Assembly (NCBI GenBank): GCA_021018815.1
Contig: JAITYX010000148.1
Coordinates: 124,001-188,000, forward strand
DNA: 64,000 bases
Reading direction: 5' to 3'
Origin: Talinum fruticosum
Lineage: Eukaryota; Streptophyta; Magnoliopsida; Caryophyllales; Talinaceae
Positions 11,828 to 22,603 of this stretch are shown one piece after another (within the stretch, counting starts at the first letter, position 1; each line of letters begins with the position of its first letter). Under the pieces are notes generated by a model. That model searched no databases. It saw only the letters and a program-made list of their open reading frames with translations, and was not told where the DNA came from. The translations under genes were made by a program, and so were the position numbers.

Positions 11828-12003
11828 ACAAATAGAAGCAATATCTAAGAAAGAAGATATTGATCTATTATCCAAAAATTAGAAAATTTAGATTTAAATA
11901 GAGATTCAAAGAAACCAATATTCTTTAATGATATTTCCTCCCTCTTATTAAATTTAATAAGAACAAAAATTTAGAATTACCATATAAACCATTAATCAAT
12001 AGA
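11828..12003 (+). pseudogene. Endogenous pararetrovirus: isolated coat-region fragment
   Basis: This segment matches 20800-20975 of the second viral copy nearly base for base. That region belongs to the coat-protein part of the viral frame, between the acidic coat N part and the zinc knuckle. Here it stands alone and is joined at about 12003 to the viral leader. In the second copy the same sequence continues into more coat coding. The first copy lacks exactly this region in its own coat segment (gap near 14020), so the piece may be displaced or come from another viral copy. Stops are present. Confidence 0.75.
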
Positions 12004-12292
12004 ATAGCCAAAAACAATTGTATTCACCTACTCCCAAACACTCATTGTATCCAACCTCTCTCCGAGAACTTTATCCAATCCTTGTACCAATTTTCAATTA
12101 TCAATCAAAGTAAGTTTTGATTCATCTTTTCCATTTCAATTTACTTTTATTGTTTTCAATTGCATGTTTTCATCTTTTGTTTTAGAAAAATCAATTTGTT
12201 AAATTAATTTGTTACCCTGCTTCCCCTACTACTCAACCCCAAATAGTACCCGAGCTTCGTCCCCGAGCTCTAGTCCGGTCCTATTCCCCATC

Positions 12293-12305
12293 CGGTATTA
12301 GAGCC
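12293..12305 (+). other. Putative tRNA-Met primer-binding site of the pararetrovirus
   Basis: The word CGGTATTAGAGCC differs at two places from the TGGTATCAGAGCC complement of the initiator tRNA-Met 3' end used by Caulimoviridae to prime minus-strand DNA. The two inverted leader copies read CGGTATCGAGCC, with one base missing. The position in the leader upstream of the movement-protein start fits the family. Confidence 0.55.
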
Positions 12306-12342
12306 AAGTCTGCTCTATTTTGTTGTTGCACCGTAAGGCCTA

Positions 12343-12424
12343 GCGTTGGTCAGCCGTTGGTCAGCCCCATGTTATCCGTTGGTCAGCCGTGTGAGGTGGT
12401 CCCGGTAGAGGGTGGTCCCGGTAG
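12343..12424 (+). repeat. Short direct repeats in the viral leader
   Basis: CGTTGGTCAGCC occurs three times (about 12344, 12355, 12377) and GGTGGTCCCGGTAG twice (12395, 12411). The number and order of units differ between the three leader copies, as expected for slippage or template switching. Confidence 0.7.
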
Positions 12425-12465
12425 TGTGTGTGCGTAATTATCGACTGAATAGCCAAGCTTAAGCT

Positions 12466-13548
12466 ATGATGGCCTCTTGGTTACGAGATCATCTAGGTTT
12501 AGGAAGTAGCAAAAGTACTAATGTGGTCAATAGTAGAGAAGTTAGCTGCCAAGTTGATTTCTCAAATTGATCTATTCCAAAACAAAAGATAGAAACCATC
12601 TATCAAATAGACAAGTTTGATTTCAATACTGCTTTTTCAATTAAAGATCATGAAGAAACCTTCAGCTTAGATGAAGAGTTTCAAACTATTAAATTATTAT
12701 CCAATATTTCTATTAACAAATATAAAGAAAAATATAGATATATTCATTTTGGTATGATTCAAATAGCACTCAAGCCATTAACAAGACTAGGATTAGATTG
12801 TCCTATATTCATGGCATTAAGAGACAATAGATTAATTAGATATCAAGATTCTTTATTAGCTATGATTCAAACCAATACATGTAATGGTCCAATTTATTTC
12901 AATGGTTGTCCAAATTTCTCAGTAGATCTAAATGATCCCTGGATCATGGACACATTAATTTTAGATATTCATATGCAAAATGACTCAAAAGTATTATTTA
13001 GAGAATTATCAAGAAATTTCGCTATTACTTATAGAGTTTATTTCAAATTATTATCTTCTCAATTAAATCCAAAATGCTTATTAAAGTCATCTTTAGACGA
13101 AACAATATTATTAAAAATTGAATCAGATAATACTTCAAGCTTTACTCCTAAGTTATTAAAGTGGAATGAAATTAGTATTCCTCAAGAGTTTATCATTCAA
13201 AATATTAAGCCTCCTAGGAATATTGCTCAAAAGAATATTCAACAAGTTATTGAAAAGCCTGACTGCAGAGTATTAATAAGATTCAATTCTATTAATGAAA
13301 GATCCTTTTCTTCAAGGCTTTTAGAGAAAAGAGATCTTCCTAGGTCTTCTTTCTCCATGCCTTCAAGAACTACTAATTATGAGTATCTAAAAGATAATCA
13401 AGTTGATGATTCAATTCCTTCTTCCTCAAAGATTTATTACAAATCGCCAATAGCTGAGCCAATTGAAGAAGATAGTTCTTCAATAGGTTCACCCACTCAT
13501 TCCGTTATGCAACCTCCTTCTTACTCCTCAATTAATGTTATTACGTAA
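12466..13548 (+). pseudogene. Endogenous pararetrovirus movement protein, copy 1
   Basis: The frame starts MMASWLRDHLGLGSS at 12466 and encodes a 30K-superfamily-like movement protein of the plant pararetrovirus type. Family blocks include IHFGMIQIALKPLTRLGLD (near 12742-12798), ALRDNRLIRYQDSLL, NGPIYFNGCPNF (about 12886-12921) and DPWIMDTLIL. Such proteins enlarge plasmodesmata for cell-to-cell spread. A TGA at 12568-12570 replaces the Trp codon seen in the inverted copy, so the frame is broken. It closes at TAA 13546-13548, a stop also present in copy 2, where florendovirus-type polyproteins would be expected to continue into coat. Sequence after the stop stays in frame with the coat region. 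Confidence 0.88.
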
Positions 13549-14390
13549 CCCTTTACAATAGATAAAGATTATTTAAGAAGAGATTTTGATTCAATAGAAA
13601 ATAGAGATAAAAAACAATGGTTTTTATCTCATTTTGATCAAAAGGCTCAAGCATTCATTAGGCAAGAATGGTATTTATTAATGGAAAGATTAGGATGTAA
13701 TATTCTATTCTTTACATGGTGGACCATCTTTGCTCAAGAAAATAATCTTCCAGATCCTCATGGTATTAAAGAAATTAATACTAATATAGATCTTAGCAAA
13801 AAATGGAGAAATTGTTGTATCAATAACTCCTCCTTTGCAAGAGATTTTGATTCCTACTAATCAAGGTCATATTCCAGCCTCTCCTTTCAAAATAGGAAGA
13901 AATAATTCAGAAAATTCTCAAGAAGAATTAGACGATATTAAAAAGATTTATCATCAAAATAATTATACTAATGAAGTATTACACACAGTCTCTCAACGAG
14001 TCAATATGGTTCCTGCTCAAATTAAGGACCCTTCGTTAAAAAAAGAACGAATCAAAAGAAACAATTTAATAATAATAAAATAAATATTTTTAATATTACT
14101 TCTAAGAAAAATATTTTAAAGAAAACTACGAATAAATTCACTTGCTTTAAGTGTAGAAAACCAGGTCATTATGCTAAGAATTGCAAAATAAAAGAGAAAT
14201 TAAATAAGAAATGTGAAGATAATCAAGAAATTAAAGAAAAAATTATTTGTTTATTTGAACTCAAAGATACTCCAATAAATTCAGATAATTCTTCCTCTCG
14301 ATTCTGCAGATAATAATCTTTATGAATTAGAAAGTGATTCAAGTAATTATTCATCGGGTAATGAGTCATCAAGAATATGTTATAAATGTA
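13549..14390 (+). pseudogene. Endogenous pararetrovirus coat region with zinc knuckle, copy 1 (internally deleted)
   Basis: The start is in frame with the movement protein and shows RQEWY and FFTWWTIFAQENN blocks. A ~17-bp deletion near 13801, relative to copy 2, then shifts the frame. Coding resumes at 13835 (LIPTNQGHIPASPF) and jumps near 14020 directly to a basic stretch preceding the zinc knuckle. This means that about 1.1 kb of coat sequence, present in copy 2 at 20800-21940, is missing. The C-X2-C-X4-H-X4-C knuckle (CFKCRKPGHYAKNC) lies at 14143-14184 and is intact; in this family it binds nucleic acid in the capsid protein. An acidic, Ser-rich tail follows and is interrupted by stops. 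Confidence 0.82.
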
Positions 14391-14840
14391 TTAATATGAT
14401 TAATACTACAAAAAATGAAAAAGAATTTTTATTAGACTTAATTGAACAAATTCAAGATCCTGAATTAAGAAAAGAGTATTTAGAAAAACTCAAAAGAATT
14501 TTAATAAAAGAAGATTTATTAAAAACTACTCTTCCAGGTTTAAGTATCAATAAAATATTTGAAAAATATGAAACTCCAAATATTTTAAAGATAGTTAATA
14601 TTCAAGATTTGAAAATGGATATTAATAATCTTAAAGAACAGATTAAAGAAATTAATTAAAATTTATGTTCTCTTAATACTAAAGATTTAGAATTAGAAAC
14701 AAGACTAGCATTAATTGAAAATAAACCAAGTACTTCAAATATTGATGAGGATATTCCATGCTCTTCTAATCAGCAATTTATTTCAACAAGTAATCATATA
14801 AATTATCAAAAATGGTATATTCATATTACTTTAAAAATTA
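14391..14840 (+). pseudogene. Endogenous pararetrovirus acidic/coiled-coil linker between coat and protease, copy 1
   Basis: The frame at 14396-14659 is rich in Glu, Lys, Ile and Leu with heptad-like spacing (EQIQDPELRKEYLEKL, LKEQIKEIN), suggesting a coiled coil. It matches copy 2 at 22281-22606 closely. It closes at a TAA where copy 2 reads Gln, so it is another inactivating change. Function unknown; it sits between the zinc knuckle and the protease, as a polyprotein spacer would. Confidence 0.65.
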
Positions 14841-15370
14841 ATGATGACTTTGAATTTAATACAATTGCTGCTGCTAGATAGCGGTGCAGATCAAAATTGT
14901 ATTAAAGAAAGTCTAATTCCATCTATATATTATGAAAAGACTAAAGAAAGACTCCATAGTGCCAATGGAATGGCATTACAAATTAAATACAAATTATCAA
15001 ATGCTTATATTTGTAATCAAGGTTATTGTTTTAAAAATACTTTTATCCTTGTAAAAGACATAGGTCAAGAAGTCATTTTAGGTATTCCTTTTATTACTCA
15101 AATATATCCTTTCAAAGTTGATCAAATTGGTATACATACAGAAATTTTAGGAAAAATTATTTCTTTCAAATTTATCTCTCCTATTCGTGCAAAAGATCTA
15201 TCTTTACTCCAAGAGTCCACTATAATTAAACAAATAAATTTTATTGATAGAAAAAAGCAGCAAGTTAGTTTTCTTCAAAAGAAATTACTTATAAACGAAT
15301 TGAGGAAAGATTACAACAACCTTCTATCCAAAACAAAATTAAAGAATTACAAAGTATATTCCATAAAGAT
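14841..15370 (+). pseudogene. Endogenous pararetrovirus aspartic protease
   Basis: The frame opened at 14841 has LLLDSGADQNCI near its start (Asp-Ser-Gly-Ala at 14877-14888), the active-site triad of a pepsin-like retroviral protease, followed by a VILGIPFI block (near 15073-15096) typical of the C-terminal hydrophobic-Gly motif. The enzyme would cleave the viral polyprotein. The frame runs on in the wrong phase to 15488, so a frameshift lies near 15280-15370, between protease and RT. Present once in the window; copy 2 ends before the protease. Confidence 0.85.
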
Positions 15371-16330
15371 GTGTGTTCCGATCTTCCTAATGCTTTTTGG
15401 GAAAGAAAAAGACATGTTGTCACGCTTCCTTATGAAAAGGATTTTTCGGAAAGTGAAATTCCTACTAAAGCTCGACCTATTCAAGTGAACAAAGAACTTT
15501 TAGAATTCTGTAAAAAGGAAATTCAATCACTTTTAGATAAAAATTTAATAAGGCCTTCTAAGTCTCATTGGACCTGTGCAGCCTTCTATGCCAATAATCA
15601 AGCGAAAAGGAACGTGGAGTTCCTCGCTTAGTTATTAATTATAAACCGTTAAATAAACTTTTACAATGGATTACATATCCTATTCCTAATAAACGTGATC
15701 TACTCAATAGACTTTATGAAGCAAAAATATTTTCAAAATTTGACATGAAAAGTGGTTTTTGGCAAGTTCAAATTATCGATCAAGATCGTTATAAAACTGC
15801 TTTTACCGTCCCTTTCGGGCATTATGAATGGAACGTAACGCCTTTCGGTGTAAAGAATGCTCCTTCAGAATTTCAACATATTATGAATGATATTTTTAAT
15901 CCTTATACTCAATTTACAATAGTCTATATTGATGATGTTCTAGTCTACTCAAATAGTATTGAGCAACATTTCAAACATCTCGCAAACTTTTTACATATAA
16001 TCAAGAAAAATAGTTTAGTTGTTTCGCACCTAAAATTAAACTATTCCAAACTAAAATAAGATTTTTAGGACATGATATTTATCAAAGAACTATTAAACCA
16101 ATTACTAGGGCCATTGAATTTGTAGATAAATTTTCAGACGAATTAAAAAATAAAACACAACTACGAGAGGTTTTTAGGATGTCTTAATTATGTGGCCGAT
16201 TTCTTTCCAAAGTTAAGGCAAATCTGTCAGCCCCTTTATAGAAGATTACGCAAAACCCACCACCATGGTCGGATGAACATACTCAAGTAGTACGCCTTCT
16301 AAAACAGAAAGTTAAATCTTTACCATGTCT
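15371..16330 (+). pseudogene. Endogenous pararetrovirus reverse transcriptase
   Basis: Open blocks at 15371-15631 and 15745-16059 cover the RT palm. Visible are a KARPIQVN block, SHWTCAAFYANNQ, KSGFWQVQI, YKTAFTVPFGHYEWNVTPFG, NAPSEFQHIMN and the catalytic YIDD at 15925-15936. The order and spacing are those of Caulimoviridae and gypsy-type enzymes. A frameshift near 15600-15640 splits the fingers from the palm, and another near 16025 separates the thumb. The polymerase would copy pregenomic RNA into DNA. Confidence 0.9.
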
Positions 16331-16767
16331 AGGTATTCCTCATCCGGATGCATTCATGATAGTTGAAACAGACGCATCCGAATTAGGATATGGCGGTATA
16401 TTAAAACAAAAAATGTCTACAACTTCCAAACAGACTCAACTAGTTAGGTACCATTCAGGAATCTACAATCAAACCCAAAAAATTATTCAACTATTAAAAA
16501 GAATTTTTATCAATTGTTTTATGCGTTTCAAAATTTCAAGATGATTTATTTAATAAAAAATTCCTTCTTCGCATTGATTGTAAATCAAGAAAAGAAATTA
16601 TTACTAAAGATGTTCAAAATCTTGTTTCCAAACAAATATTTGCTCGTTGGCAAGCAATTTTATCTTGTTTTGATTTTGATATAGAATTTATTAAAGGAGA
16701 AAATAATTCTCTACCTGATTTTTTAACAAGAGAATTCCTTCAAGGCTCTTCCAGCTCTCAAGAATAA
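16331..16767 (+). pseudogene. Endogenous pararetrovirus RNase H
   Basis: IVETDASELGYGGIL at 16359-16403 is the first catalytic Asp block of viral RNase H. Sequence down to about 16740 shows CRKEI-like and LPDFLTREF-like blocks (near 16711-16737) that match 'N..(A/L)D.LSR' ends of the domain. Frameshifts lie near 16430 and 16540. It degrades the RNA strand during reverse transcription. The frame closes at 16765-16767. Confidence 0.85.
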
Positions 16768-17949
16768 TTTAGCCGAGTTTCATTTTCACACCTTATTCCA
16801 TAAAAAATATGGATTCCCATGGATCCATTGTTGGTCTTTCTCAATCACCCAATATTCCAAGCTTCCTGCATCTTACTCATTAGTAAGAGAATTCAAGATT
16901 AAGTGGTGGGACAGATTTAATGTAAAAGCCGCCTTAGGGATTAAGACAGACTCCGCCAACTCAACCAAGCACCTCCTACTCCACAAAAGAAAGAAGCCAG
17001 TTCAAAAGGCAAAGAAAAGATTCAAGACGAAGAGATTCAACTACTCAAGAAGGAGATCATGCTACTCAAAAAGCAACATTAACAATTACTTCTCAAGGAA
17101 CCAAGTATTGAATCCGATGAAGACATTCAATCCAATTATGATCCTTTTGATGGCCATGTGCCCAGGATCCATATGATATTTAACCCATAATGGGTATTCA
17201 AAAAAAAAAATTCTTTCTTTTCAGTTATCAATATGAGTCAAGACAAAAAAGAAATATTCAAACCCCTCATCATTATGCGATCAAGCCCATTACTCCTTTT
17301 CGATTTCGATTCAAACAACAAATGCATTTCAAGTCCTACAACGTCAAGATTTTCCCCCTCTTTTATATGCACAAGTTTCTTCAAAATTTCAAAACCATCA
17401 ATTTTAAGTCCTTCTTTTGATTTAAAATATTTCACAAAACCAAACAAAGAACATGTTGCCTACACCAAGTTTAGGCAACCGCAAAACCTTTCTACACTCA
17501 ATGAGTTCGTCAAAAGCACATTCATACATGAATGTTTCTTTATTAATGATAACCCACTCAAAACTAGAACTTTTTACGAATTTATTTTAGTTGATTCAAA
17601 ATCTACTCTCATTGAACATGTTCCGGATAAAACCAATACAAACCAAATAGCTTATTCCAAGTTACGAATTCTCAAGATACTCACTATTAAAGAATTCACT
17701 GACAAATATACAATCAAATCTTTTTCTCAACCATTTAACCCACCAGGTTATAATTATGTTGATTATTAAAGAGCCTGGTATTACACATTTTTCTACAGCA
17801 CCATTCAATCATTCTTGGTTTATCTGTTTCGATACAAGAACCGATATTCAATTCTCCATCTGGTTCTATGAATGGTGGATAACCATGGGGTCTCTTCAAG
17901 ACATCCGGCTCGAAGAAGTTAAAAACACTTCGTCGGTTATTCAAATACC
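16768..17949 (+). pseudogene. Endogenous pararetrovirus accessory ORF (ORF2-like), fused to a second movement protein
   Basis: After RNase H the sequence gives, in shifting frames, a tryptophan-rich block (YGFPWIHCWSFSITQYSKLP near 16808-16868), an EFKIKWWDRFN block, a Lys/Glu coiled-coil stretch (near 17030-17080) and then an open frame 17233-17769 beginning MSQDKKEIFK. A one-frame shift at about 17756-17769 leads to NHSWFICFDTR and WFYEWWITMGSLQDI blocks. I infer this is the extra ORF carried downstream of the polymerase by florendovirus-like elements; its function is not known to me. It runs without a stop into the second movement protein at about 17950, which is a recombination junction, not a natural fusion. 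Confidence 0.6.
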
Positions 17950-18739
17950 TCAAATAGCACTCAAGCCATTAACAAGACTAGGATTAGATTGTCCTATATT
18001 CATGGCATTAAGAGACAATAGATTAATTAGATATCAAGATTCTTTATTAGCTATGATTCAAACCAATACATGTAATGGTCCAATTTATTTCAATGGTTGT
18101 CCAAATTTCTCAGTAGATCTAAATGATCCCTGGATCATGGACACATTAATTTTAGATAATCATATGCAAAATGACTCAAAAGTATTATTTAGAGAATTAT
18201 CAAGAAATTTCGCTATTACTTATAGAGTTTATTTCAAATTATTATCTTCTCAATTAAATCCAAAATGCTTATTAAAGCCATCTTTAGATGAAACAATATT
18301 ATTAAAAATTGAATCGGATAATACTTCAAGTTTTACTCCTAAATTATTAAAGTGGAATGAAATTACTATTCCTCAAGAATTTATCATTCAAAATATTAAG
18401 CCTCCTAGGAATATTGCTCAAAAGAATATTCAACAAGTTATGAAAGAGCCTGACGGCAGAGTATTAATAAGATTCAATTCTATTAATGAAAGATCCTTTT
18501 CTTCAAGGCTTTCAAAGAAAAGAGATCTTCCTAGGTCTTCTTTCTCTATGCCTTCAAGAACTACTAATTATGATTATCTAAAAGATAATCAAGTTGATGA
18601 TTCAATTCCTTCTTCCTCAAAGATTTATTACAAATCGCCTATAGCTGAGCCAGTTGAAGAAGATAGTTCTTCAATGGGTTCACCCACTCATTCCGTTATG
18701 CAACCTCCTTCTTACTCCTCAATTAATGTTATTACGTAA
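17950..18739 (+). pseudogene. Endogenous pararetrovirus movement protein, copy 2 (N-terminus missing)
   Basis: From TCAAATAGC at 17950 the sequence follows copy 1 (12759 onward) almost identically to the shared TAA at 18737-18739. The roughly 96 N-terminal codons and the leader are missing. They are replaced by the tail of the accessory ORF, in an open frame (17756-18739). Conserved blocks IALKPLTRLGLD and NGPIYFNGCPNF are intact. Differences from copy 1 are scattered single bases, so the copies share a recent common source. Confidence 0.88.
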
Positions 18740-19139
18740 CCCTTTACAATAGATAAAGATTATTTAAGAAGAGATTTTGATTCAATAGAAAATAGAGATA
18801 AAAAACAATGGTTTTTATCTCATTTCGATCTCAAAGCTCAAGCATTCATTAGGCAAGAATGGTATTCATTAATGGAAATATTAGGATGTAATATTCTATT
18901 TTTTACATGGTGGACCATCTTTGCTCAAGAAAATAATCTTCCAGATCCTCATGGTATTAAAGAAATTAATACTAATATAGATCTTAGCAAATAATGGACT
19001 TTAAAAAATGGAGAAATTGTTGTATCAATAACTCCTCCTTTGCAAGAGATTTTGATCCCTACGGATCAAGGTCATATACCAGCTTCCCCATTCAAAATAG
19101 GAAGAAAAGATTTAGATAACTCTCAAGTAGAGTTAAATG
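18740..19139 (+). pseudogene. Endogenous pararetrovirus coat region, copy 2, 5' part
   Basis: This continues in frame from the movement protein stop and matches copy 1 at 13549-13920. It retains the ~17-bp segment that copy 1 lost near 13801, but has a TAA in it (near 18990). Coding is cut at 19139 by the 1570-bp insertion and resumes at 20710. Confidence 0.82.
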
Positions 19140-20714
19140 TGAAGGTTTGCTCGGGAGAGTCCGAGTCACCCTAGAGGGGGTGAATAGGGTGATAGAAAAT
19201 TCTTTCGAAATCAAACTCTTTTGCGCAGAATAGAGAAGAAGATAGATTCCGAGTCTATCAACAGGGTCGAAAAGATTGAACTCGAAGGCAATAAATCGGA
19301 AAGAATAAGAGCAAGAAAGCGACTCGAGTCTAGAATAAACTCGGAAAGATAACACTTAGATTTTACGTGGAAACCCTCCCGGGGCAGAAAACCACGGACC
19401 GTGTCAATCCGGACACGAAGTCAAATCCACTATTTTGAGTCCACAAAATACCGTGAACTCGATCGAACCCGAGTTGCTCCCTTAGACAACTCTATACAAG
19501 TTTTCCTAGACTCGAAATTCCCTTATCTCGATCTAGTACTTTCTAGCTGAGATAACCCTTACAGCTTAGGGACAACTAAGTCGAGTTAACCCTTACAGCT
19601 TAGTCAAGGAACCTTACAAAGAATGTAAGAAAGAGTTTGTAATCGAGTACAAGACCTTACAACTCGAAAGTAATGAATTACAGAGTGGGAGTTGTAAGTA
19701 GAAGATTGAAAGTAAATACAATGACTTTTCTCAAGTATGTGTATTAACAAATAGATTCGGCAATCTTCAGGTCTTGTGAGGTGACTTCAATTTATAGGTA
19801 ACCAGGCGAGTAGCCGTTATCTTCATCTCGTTGACCGAGAGTCTTCGTGACCGTTGATAAAAGCTTTCGAGTCACTCGTAAAGTATCCGTTGTAATGTGA
19901 ACGTTGGACAACGGTTTAACTCTCTTGGAAATCCCAAAACCATTGGCGGTGTCTTGATTGATAAGGTGGAAACCACCGTTAAGCTTAGCGTTTCAGTTTT
20001 CCAGATTTGGAAACAGACATGCTTCCGACACAATCTTCTGGGACTGGAGCAGGGAAGGTGAAAAGCCATGTCTGCCGGTGATTCGACGTTCGAAGCCTAG
20101 GCTACTTTTATGGTTTGAAAAAGGTGTATCCTCGATTGAATAACCTACAAAAGTAAAACACCTTCGGTTCTCAAAGTATAAAATACTTTGGTCCAAGGTT
20201 AGACACGGATAATAAAATAATTATTATAATTAAACAACTAATTATCCGAGTCAAAAACGAAATGGAATTTTCTAAGTCTAATATCCATGATACTCGGAAT
20301 TCCATCCGACTTAGTCTAAGTGATAAAACAAGTTCCATGAAGAATATCGGAGAGAATTAACTTGATATAGACTAAGCATGGAATGAGCTAAGAATACTGA
20401 CTATAACAAAATAGAACGTATATCCACAAGTCGATTCCGAGTGAGAAACGACGAATCACTGGTATATTCAAAACGCGATACATCCGAGTGATGCTGGACT
20501 CGGAGCATAGAACCGGTTTTCGAGTCACTTACGGATAAGCAGGAATTATAAGAAGTAGGAACTGTATCACATAAAGAAGATACAACTTTACTCAAAGAAG
20601 TTTCGTGATACTGAGAATGCCTTGGAATCAAAACTCAATAAGTATGGGATTGTTATACTCGACTCATTTAATGCAACTCGAAATGCGTTAAGAGATGTCC
20701 GAGTCTTCAAAATG
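19135..20714. mobile_element. 1570-bp insertion with LTR-like ends and 5-bp target duplication
   Basis: AAATG at 19135-19139 is repeated at 20710-20714. The sequence between them begins TGAAGG and ends CTTCA, that is, TG...CA ends with a 5-bp inverted repeat. Removing one duplication and the insert restores similarity to the other viral copy, so the insertion post-dates viral integration or viral duplication. I found no pol or transposase coding. TG/CA ends plus a 5-bp duplication fit a solo LTR or small non-autonomous LTR element. A 'ccctagagggggtgaatag' phrase near 19169-19187 and a 'tggaaaccctcccgg' phrase near 19368 are typical of plant dispersed repeats. Which family is unknown. Confidence 0.75.
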
Positions 20715-22603
20715 ATATTAAAAAGATTTATCATCAAAATAATTATACTAATGAAGTTTTACACACGTTTCTCAACAGGTCAATATGGTTTCAACTCAAA
20801 TAGAAGCAATATCTAAGAAAGAAGATATTGATCTATTATCCAAAAAATTAGAAAATTTAGATTTAAATAGAGATTCAAATAAACCAATATTTCTTAATGA
20901 TATTTCCTCCCTCTTATTAAATTTAATAAGAACAAAAATTTAGAATTACCGGATAAACCATTAATCAATAGAATAGACGAAAAAATTAAACAAGCAACTA
21001 GTTCAAGTAATACTCTAAATGTTTTAGATATTTCTCAAGAAGAACCGAAGCAACGAATAATCTTCCACAAATAATACTCTAAATGTTTTAGAAATTAAAC
21101 AAGCAGACTAGTTCAAGAAGAACCGAAGCAACGAATATTAATAAAATCTTTAAAAAGAATTTCCTCATTATTCCGAAGTACCCCTCCGGATCTTTAACTC
21201 GGAATCAATTAAAACAATAGTTACGAAGCCTTCGACGGTGGCTCCATCTATGAGTGGAATCTAGATGGAAAATCCGAACACGAAGCATTAATTATTCTTC
21301 ATAGGATGATGATGGCATATGCTGCCTATACATCCAAAGGAGCTCCAGAAAATCAAGCTTTTGATTTATTAATTTTAGGCTTCACCCGGTCATTAAAGTC
21401 TTGGTGGGAAAATTACATGACAGCACGAAGAACGTCCGAGTATTAAAAATCATAAAGAAGTCTGTTTACACGCTGGTCCATACAATAGTTGTTAATCTTC
21501 TAGGAACTCCAAAAGATATGTTAAGTGGTCAGGAAATCCTCTTAACAAATCTAAGATGTTCTAGTCTAGAAGATTACAATTGGTATAAAGATACATATTT
21601 TTCATATTTATTAAAAAGACAAGATTGTCGCCAGCTTCTATCGGAAAGAAAAATTCATTTCTGGATTACCAAATTTATTTTCTCAAAGAATATTCAATAA
21701 ATTAAAAGACGTCACCGGACAAGACCCTATTCCATATGATCAAATAACATTTGGTCAATTATTAGGATTTATTAAAAAAGAAGGTATTTCATTATGCAAT
21801 GAATTAAAACTTCAAGCTAGATATTCAACAGATAAAGCAGCTACAAGAAAGGAGCTAGGATCCTTTTGCGAAGCATTTTGTATTCCAAAAGTTGTTGCTC
21901 CATCTGTTCAAAAAAGAAAAGCTAATCAAATAAATAAAAGAAAACAATTCAACTGTAATACTAATAACAAAACAAATACAGACTCCCAAGAAAAATACTC
22001 CAAATAAAAAGATTACTAATAAAACTACCTGTTTTAAGTGTGGCAAGCCAGGACACTATGCAAAGAATTGCAAAATAAAAGAGAAATTAAATGAAATCTG
22101 TGAAGATAATCAAGAAATTAAAGAAAAAATTATTTCTTTATTTGAACTTAAAGATACTACAAGTAAATTCAGATAATTCTTCCTCCGATTCTGAAGATAA
22201 TAATCTTTATGAATTAGAAAGTGATTCAAGTAATTATTCATCAGGGAATGAGTCTTCAAGAATTTGTTACAAATGTATCAATATAATTAATACTACAAAA
22301 AATGAAAAAGAATTCTTATTAGACTTAATTGAACAAATTCAAGATCCTGAATTAAGGAAAGATTATTTAGAAAAACTCAAAGGCATTTTAATTAAAGAAG
22401 ATTTATTAAAAACTACTCCTCTAGGTTTAAGTATCAATAAAATATTTGAAAAATATGATACTCCAAATATTTTAAAAGTTGTTAACATTCAAGACTTAAA
22501 AATGGAAATTAATAATCTTAAAGAACAGATTAAAGAGATTAATCAAAATTTATGTTCTCTTAATACTAAAGATTTAGAATTAGAAACAAGACTATCATTA
22601 ATA
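20710..22603 (+). pseudogene. Endogenous pararetrovirus coat region, zinc knuckle and acidic linker, copy 2
   Basis: It resumes after the insertion and includes the ~1.1 kb of coat sequence absent from copy 1. Blocks include an AYTSKGAPENQAFDLL stretch (near 21319-21366) and KELGSFCEAFCIP (near 21850-21890), followed by the intact zinc knuckle CFKCGKPGHYAKNC (22030-22071), an acidic Ser-rich region and the coiled-coil linker (open frame 22091-22633). Numerous frameshifts interrupt the coat part, including a locally duplicated 'aataatactctaaatgtttta' phrase (21008 and 21072). The + orientation ends at about 22603, where it joins inverted movement-protein sequence. Protease and polymerase are absent from this copy. 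Confidence 0.8.

Larger units (their letters stand above)
12004..12465 (+). promoter_or_regulatory. Endogenous pararetrovirus leader / intergenic region
   Basis: This is the non-coding region ahead of the movement-protein frame. It is present three times in the window: here, inverted at 22849-23305, and inverted with its outer end lost at 23604-23920. In Caulimoviridae the equivalent region holds the transcription start, the long structured leader and the minus-strand primer site. Here I see a primer-site-like word at 12293-12305 and short direct repeats at 12343-12424. No clear TATA box or polyadenylation signal can be assigned confidently. Confidence 0.65.

Noticed and set aside
12108..12190. 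Possible intron in the viral leader (AAA/GTAAGT donor, polypyrimidine-AG acceptor)
   Set aside because: Both inverted leader copies lack the GT and the AG at these places, so the signal is not conserved.
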